From Exiguobacterium sp. Leaf196 (GTDB taxonomy: Bacteria; Bacillota; Bacilli; Exiguobacteriales; Exiguobacteriaceae), in the NCBI RefSeq assembly GCF_001423965.1, contig NZ_LMPV01000009.1:62001-126000 (forward strand): DNA of 64,000 nt, in the 5' to 3' direction. The notes under the pieces are model-generated. The model was not told the DNA's origin. It ran no database searches and saw nothing but the letters and a program-made list of their open reading frames with translations. Positions 60,801 to 64,000 of the stretch are shown here, piece by piece; within the stretch, counting starts at the first letter, position 1; every line of letters begins with the position of its first letter. Made by a program: the position numbers and the translations under genes.

Positions 60801-62881
60801 ACAACATACATTGCTTTCAAACGCCGCAATATATTTGCATCAACTTGTTCTTCAGCTAATTCTGCCGATACCTGCAGCTGATAGGCGACATTTAATGGAG
60901 CGAAAGGTGAGAAATATACGGATTTCCCTTCCCGAATCATTCCCAGACGGAAAAGATTTCGTTCTGCGTCTATCATGACTTGTGAACTTTCTATTTGTTC
61001 GATGCTATCGAGATATGCATCGACATATCGTGTTCCCACCGTAATCATTTCTTCATCATAGTGAATCAAGGAAGGCATTCCGCCTTTTCGCTCGATAGTT
61101 TGTAAAAATTCCATGTATATCTCTTCAAGTGTGTGTGGAAGCTCTAATTCAACTTCCTCCAGTTCATCCAAACGAATTGCAGCAGACCGCATTTTTGTAT
61201 TCGTCCAGTTTTTCTCCATCATCAAATAACGGCGGTCATTCTCATAAATCGTGTAAGGTAGATTATCAATTTCGACACGCTTTCCATCTTCAAGCATTTT
61301 AAAAGAAGAACGAGATTGACGTTTCTTTTCCCATAACTTCGAACCTTCCAATGGAATCGAACGGATTGCAATATCTTTAACGACGATTGGCATCGAAGTT
61401 CGCCCATCCGAGATTCGGAATCGAAACTCATCCTGCTCCTCGATTTGTTCACCTTTAAAAAGTAAGATAGCTCCTTCATCGATAGTTACCGTCTCATCAT
61501 CTACTAGAACAGGAATTTCTGTTTCTCCTTCGCCGATCCGAACACCTCTTCCATCAAAATTCAACCGGATTGCCTGTTTGCTTTTAGGTGTCGTATCGAC
61601 TTGGAAAGAAGAAAAATGAGGTACTAACCATTCCTTCGGACAACGTAAGATGGCAATATTAAATTTATACGTACTCGCCGCTTTATTCTCGTGTTTGTAA
61701 ACCACTCGCTCGAACAACGTTTCACCTGATGAAGCATCAATGTTAACTCGAATTGAGTGTCCGCTCGATACAGCATTTCCTGTCGAGATGAACCGATTAC
61801 TAACGTGACGGTCAAATGGTAACTTTAGTTCGATAGTCGAAACATGTGAAGGAGCAAATAACAATAGATTCCATTCGCGTCGTCCGGCTGTTGTATCTGC
61901 CTTAGGTCGTTTCTCGAGATGGACTTCCTCGATTGGTGTTATATCATCCGTTGATACTTGAATGCCGTTTGCCTCGAAATGAATTACTTTCTTCTCGGAA
62001 GCGACCTCCTCCCACTCAAGAATCTTATTGAAATCCTGTACATACCACTTTTCATCATCACTTAAGGTCGAAGCCCCTTTGTCATACAATTCCTCTAAAC
62101 GATCTCTTGCATTCCCCATCTCGACTAACCGACCTATTTCTTCATGCTTTCGAGTATTCACGTCAAGACGTCGGTCGATTTCTCGTTCACGTTTCATCCA
62201 TTCTCTTGAGTTCACTTCATACCGTGCTTGCTCTTCTAATAAGATACCAAGCCCACTATCTTGGAAGTAATGAAGCGCACGATAATCCGCTTGTTCTAAG
62301 TTCCCCTTTTCTAGTAAAGCAAGCGTCTCCTCGAAATCAAGGAAGGATGTATTTTGCATACGCGTTGTTTGTTCACGATTCTTTAGATAATGCATGAAGG
62401 CGGCTTGTTCTACCTTCGAAAATCGACTGACCTCTAGCAACTCATCCATACTCTTGACCATTTGACTGACGTGTAGTGGAAGTCCCTCACTCATGAGATT
62501 CCGTCCACCGCCACGAATTGAGTCATTAAGCGTGTCGGAAAGAAGGACAAGAGAAGTTCCCTTCCAAATTCCTTTTTGTTCACTCATCTCATTTCGAAGT
62601 GTAACTAAGAAGTCGATACTCGTATCAATCCCTGTTGCAGCAATAACGAATTTTTGACTGCCGTATTCTAAGGAAATTGTCTCATACGTTCGTGTTCCAG
62701 ATGGATGACGGTACTGAAATGGTTTACTCGTCGATAAATTGGAGAGTGCATTATACATTTCTACGACGTGTTTCCTAGAGGGCAAGTGAACATAATATCG
62801 ATCCGTTTGTTGATTTAGTGCCTCTTGCTGAAAGAAGCGATTCAATTGTTGACTAATATGATTAAAGAATGGATTTGACAT
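57818..62881 (-). CDS. dptH: DNA phosphorothioation-dependent restriction protein DptH
   Basis: A very large protein of about 1687 residues. Its C-terminal 350 residues are a HerA/FtsK-like ATPase: Walker A GGRSGQGKT near 1357, Walker B PVVLDEAQNL near 1574, and an ATQTF sensor. The long N-terminal part is beta- and helix-rich without motifs I know, and a Pro/Val/Thr repeat linker (about residues 1295-1320) joins the two. Size, ATPase and the preceding dptG match DptH (DndH) of the Dnd restriction complex, which cuts DNA lacking phosphorothioate marks. The start is taken as ATG 62881; GTG 62896 is possible. It overlaps dptG. Confidence 0.85.
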   Translation of the reverse strand: MSNPFFNHISQQLNRFFQQEALNQQTDRYYVHLPSRKHVVEMYNALSNLSTSKPFQYRHPSGTRTYETISLEYGSQKFVIAATGIDTSIDFLVTLRNEMSEQKGIWKGTSLVLLSDTLNDSIRGGGRNLMSEGLPLHVSQMVKSMDELLEVSRFSKVEQAAFMHYLKNREQTTRMQNTSFLDFEETLALLEKGNLEQADYRALHYFQDSGLGILLEEQARYEVNSREWMKREREIDRRLDVNTRKHEEIGRLVEMGNARDRLEELYDKGASTLSDDEKWYVQDFNKILEWEEVASEKKVIHFEANGIQVSTDDITPIEEVHLEKRPKADTTAGRREWNLLLFAPSHVSTIELKLPFDRHVSNRFISTGNAVSSGHSIRVNIDASSGETLFERVVYKHENKAASTYKFNIAILRCPKEWLVPHFSSFQVDTTPKSKQAIRLNFDGRGVRIGEGETEIPVLVDDETVTIDEGAILLFKGEQIEEQDEFRFRISDGRTSMPIVVKDIAIRSIPLEGSKLWEKKRQSRSSFKMLEDGKRVEIDNLPYTIYENDRRYLMMEKNWTNTKMRSAAIRLDELEEVELELPHTLEEIYMEFLQTIERKGGMPSLIHYDEEMITVGTRYVDAYLDSIEQIESSQVMIDAERNLFRLGMIREGKSVYFSPFAPLNVAYQLQVSAELAEEQVDANILRRLKAMYVVPYLKMQDDLYMPIDESRMAEWHLYRPSEEASVGETSSYLAKIVSEKMTQFVDHYEYLFSIDEKAALRINVVNIANDREVLRGIVDWLKGQVRQSGHLDALRHIEVTSYKLDEKTSSFFDELNEASSASIFKERTGIDFATKDFEADEVMVAFQSAIHYMKKDFEETMEYAHVTFYKMRNEENISRQLMTSLPSSMNLNGLFTTSVSSRTDSSGYRSGYGIGESDTRRTQLTRFGYQMNELIANMQGGGHDAYTKGIALAMHVRTESERFLKSLYESAHWVTFIDPSVDLKYFQESSDHLVIVHYSDQLSSSSSYDAITVTDKSNLYFNVIEEIMQSQQVEMTKEAIQNVILAFNTFNGEWLLRAVQNRSHDKREKMSLVSAIKRILLHVDHPNIRWVPVAMEEIVRVTGSVGLSRKDGLFSGKTIGRRGNCSDDLMLMGLEQVGGRLKLHLYPVEVKIGLNETPIIDKGISQVKELKQRLHDYLVADEGFDARFLRNYFARIYLNNLDKIKHNEVWPERDYTVSGEEIDGLLNDDFDITNELEKEFGAGFVVSFRKAAEASTSQRRDGVVVLEYPEYEGYATLAYSMKELSEGVVIKSPPKLPVVTPPVVTPPVVTSPVVTSPVVTPPDKEIRPWIGRSLGKAVHWEFMDKNLSNRHLLIGGRSGQGKTYFIQSILLDLANSGQSALVIDYSSSYTLTQLDEVFLKRMEGKLTERIVYHEGFPLNPFRRRDKEVVGRIEKEKPNEVATRVADVFQAVYKTFGPQQKSALYEATKRGIIKHGDHMRMEHLLKEIKELDIATSSVIASITSRLTQFVDMDPFDYEAEDKWKEYFGPGGKVTVIQLAGYDQDDIKKLMTEFILWDLWYFTQDGTKDEPIPVVLDEAQNLSFTDGSPAAKILREGRKFGWSAWFATQTFNNFAKDELSILDNAGTKIYFSPAESELKILASRIGMANPDDLRQLRKGQCLSVGHFLDEQGRSYNGQHIVDIPALNEK
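58921..58995. repeat. Five tandem 15-base repeats within dptH
   Basis: The unit GTGTCACTACTGGCG occurs five times in a row, with A/G at the first base and one terminal change. On the coding strand it gives a repeated five-residue P-V-V-T-P/S unit. It is a flexible linker and, because units are whole codons, copy number could vary without breaking the frame. Confidence 0.92.
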
Positions 62882-64000
62882 ATTGAGCATCCCCACTATC
62901 GCTTTTCTTTTCCAAATAATTCAATTTATCAAGTAGTTTAACGACTTCTTCTTTCGAATTATAGTCGAACCAAACACCTCGTTCTTCGAGCCGCTTCCAT
63001 AGCTCACGTAGTTCGATTCGCTCCTCTTTTACTGATACTGCAACCAGCATCAATAACTGTTCTTGTGACAAGGATAATAACGTTCCAAGTGAACCACCAT
63101 TTTTCCGATAGAATTGTTTTACAAGCATTTCAAGTGTCTTCGGATATCGGGAATTCAATTCTTTCGATACTCCCATCCGAATCGTTCGATGTAAATCTTC
63201 GAAGGCATCCCGCAATGTTTTTCCTTCTAAATTGTGTGGTACATCCTGTTTCGTCCAAGTAGCATATTCTTCTTCTAACCATTCATAAATCGATGATATG
63301 AATGGTTGTCTCCCTTCTGGTTTTTCAGCGAAAAACTCGAAGTAGTCATGGTATAGACGGTTCTTATCATGACCAATAAAATCGTTCATCGATAAAATAT
63401 TCAATGCATGCTCATGCGCATAGAAATGTTCCAGTCCGTACTTAATCAATCTGTATCCACTCTCATAATTTTCACGCCATTTTGCTCCCTTTTCCCATCG
63501 AAGAAGAAAGTATAAAGGTTGAAGATGGTGCGCCTCAAAATGCCCAATTTTGTTCACTTTGAAGATAGTTTGTGTAATCGATGTGAATGCATAATGAACA
63601 AGTAATGCTGACAGATTCTCGATTAGAAATTTTGGATTACGCCGCATATGTGCTACGTCCTCTTGAAAACGTTCCTCAAGTCCAGGAAATAATGAGCGAT
63701 ATGTCTCTTCTCCTTGATCGTAGCGCGCTACTGGAGATAATTGCTCCATGAGTACTGTAGTGATGATATCCATTTCCTCAGTCGTCTGGAAGTGGTCATG
63801 TAAGACAGTTCGGTTTTCTCTCGCATATGTGTCATATAGATACCGAGCAAAGTCGATTTCCCCTACTTGTTCTCGTTCATTTTCCGAAAGAGGTACCCGC
63901 TCTAATTGCTCAATTTTATCGATTCGCTGACTTGTTACGTCATGATTTGATTCTTCTAGATAGTACTCAAACAGTTGCTTAGACTCATCATCGTCGAATT
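62862..64000 (-). CDS. dptG: DNA phosphorothioation-dependent restriction protein DptG, partial
   Basis: The frame is open from 62862 to the right edge, giving at least 379 residues of the C-terminal part; the start lies outside the window. It is a soluble helical protein with family-type stretches such as FEAHHLQPLYFLLRWEKG and YGLEHFYAHEHALNILSMNDF. It overlaps dptH by 20 to 35 bases, as expected for coupled dptG-dptH. DptG is a required part of the DndFGH restriction complex; its biochemical role is not well known. An internal ATG at 63773 is not the true start, because coding continues upstream of it. Confidence 0.8.
   Translation of the reverse strand, partial: FDDDESKQLFEYYLEESNHDVTSQRIDKIEQLERVPLSENEREQVGEIDFARYLYDTYARENRTVLHDHFQTTEEMDIITTVLMEQLSPVARYDQGEETYRSLFPGLEERFQEDVAHMRRNPKFLIENLSALLVHYAFTSITQTIFKVNKIGHFEAHHLQPLYFLLRWEKGAKWRENYESGYRLIKYGLEHFYAHEHALNILSMNDFIGHDKNRLYHDYFEFFAEKPEGRQPFISSIYEWLEEEYATWTKQDVPHNLEGKTLRDAFEDLHRTIRMGVSKELNSRYPKTLEMLVKQFYRKNGGSLGTLLSLSQEQLLMLVAVSVKEERIELRELWKRLEERGVWFDYNSKEEVVKLLDKLNYLEKKSDSGDAQYVKSIL

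Noticed and set aside
54400-64000. Mobile-element boundaries of the defence island
   Set aside because: I looked for integrase, transposase, tRNA and flanking direct repeats and saw none inside the window; the right border is outside it.

Overview
The window looks like chromosomal DNA of a low-to-moderate-GC Gram-positive bacterium of the Bacilli, most plausibly an Exiguobacterium. Supporting signs are strong AGGAGG-type ribosome binding sites, CcpA-type cre sites, a bacillar nitric-oxide synthase, a SigV/RsiV-like sigma/anti-sigma pair, a YflT/17M-like stress protein, a FusB-like EF-G binding protein, and sugar ABC transporters without their own ATPase. The genus is inferred from gene content only.

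Region 1 (1-11.8 kb, minus strand) is a galactoside operon. Read in transcription order it encodes a 160-aa unknown protein, a sugar-binding lipoprotein, two permeases, a GH42 beta-galactosidase, a GH36 alpha-galactosidase, galK, galE and galT (cut by the left edge). A ROK repressor gene lies just upstream. The promoter carries a cre site over its -35 box and a ROK-type palindrome after the start site. The cluster takes in alpha- and beta-galactosides, splits them and feeds galactose into the Leloir pathway.

Region 2 (11.9-33.6 kb) is housekeeping, stress and envelope genes: an MBL-fold hydrolase, a MarR/MMPL efflux pair, UspA, a 17M-like protein, a FusB-like protein, a GGDEF protein, a large hybrid-sensor histidine kinase, a secreted subtilisin with Ig-like repeats, a membrane-anchored MsrAB fusion, a YihY-like membrane protein, nitric-oxide synthase coupled to a NUDIX hydrolase, a GNAT acetyltransferase and an amino acid permease. 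Most genes end in strong hairpin terminators, several of which include the stop codon.

Region 3 (33.8-50.7 kb) holds a mechanosensitive-channel-like protein, a MarR-controlled heterodimeric ABC exporter, a CDF metal exporter, a thioredoxin-like protein, an Excalibur protein, an ECF sigma/anti-sigma pair, and a second sugar operon (LacI repressor, binding protein, two permeases, GH1 beta-glucosidase) with a cre site and three palindromic LacI operators.

Region 4 (50.7-54.4 kb) is more mixed. It starts with a very AT-rich islet (a two-TM small protein plus a secreted protein), followed by a VOC protein, a DUF3885-like protein and a P-loop kinase-like protein.

Region 5 (54.5-64 kb) is a defence island. 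At the right edge lie dptG (cut off) and dptH, components of the DNA-phosphorothioation-dependent restriction system. Downstream of them come an unknown 142-aa protein, an HNH nuclease and, convergently, a coupled pair: a GIY-YIG nuclease fused to a DUF2075 ATPase, and a MazG-like nucleotide pyrophosphohydrolase. The phosphorothioation genes (dndBCDE) and dptF are not in the window and would be expected beyond the right edge. The most interesting open question is whether the four accessory genes work with DptGH or form independent antiphage units.
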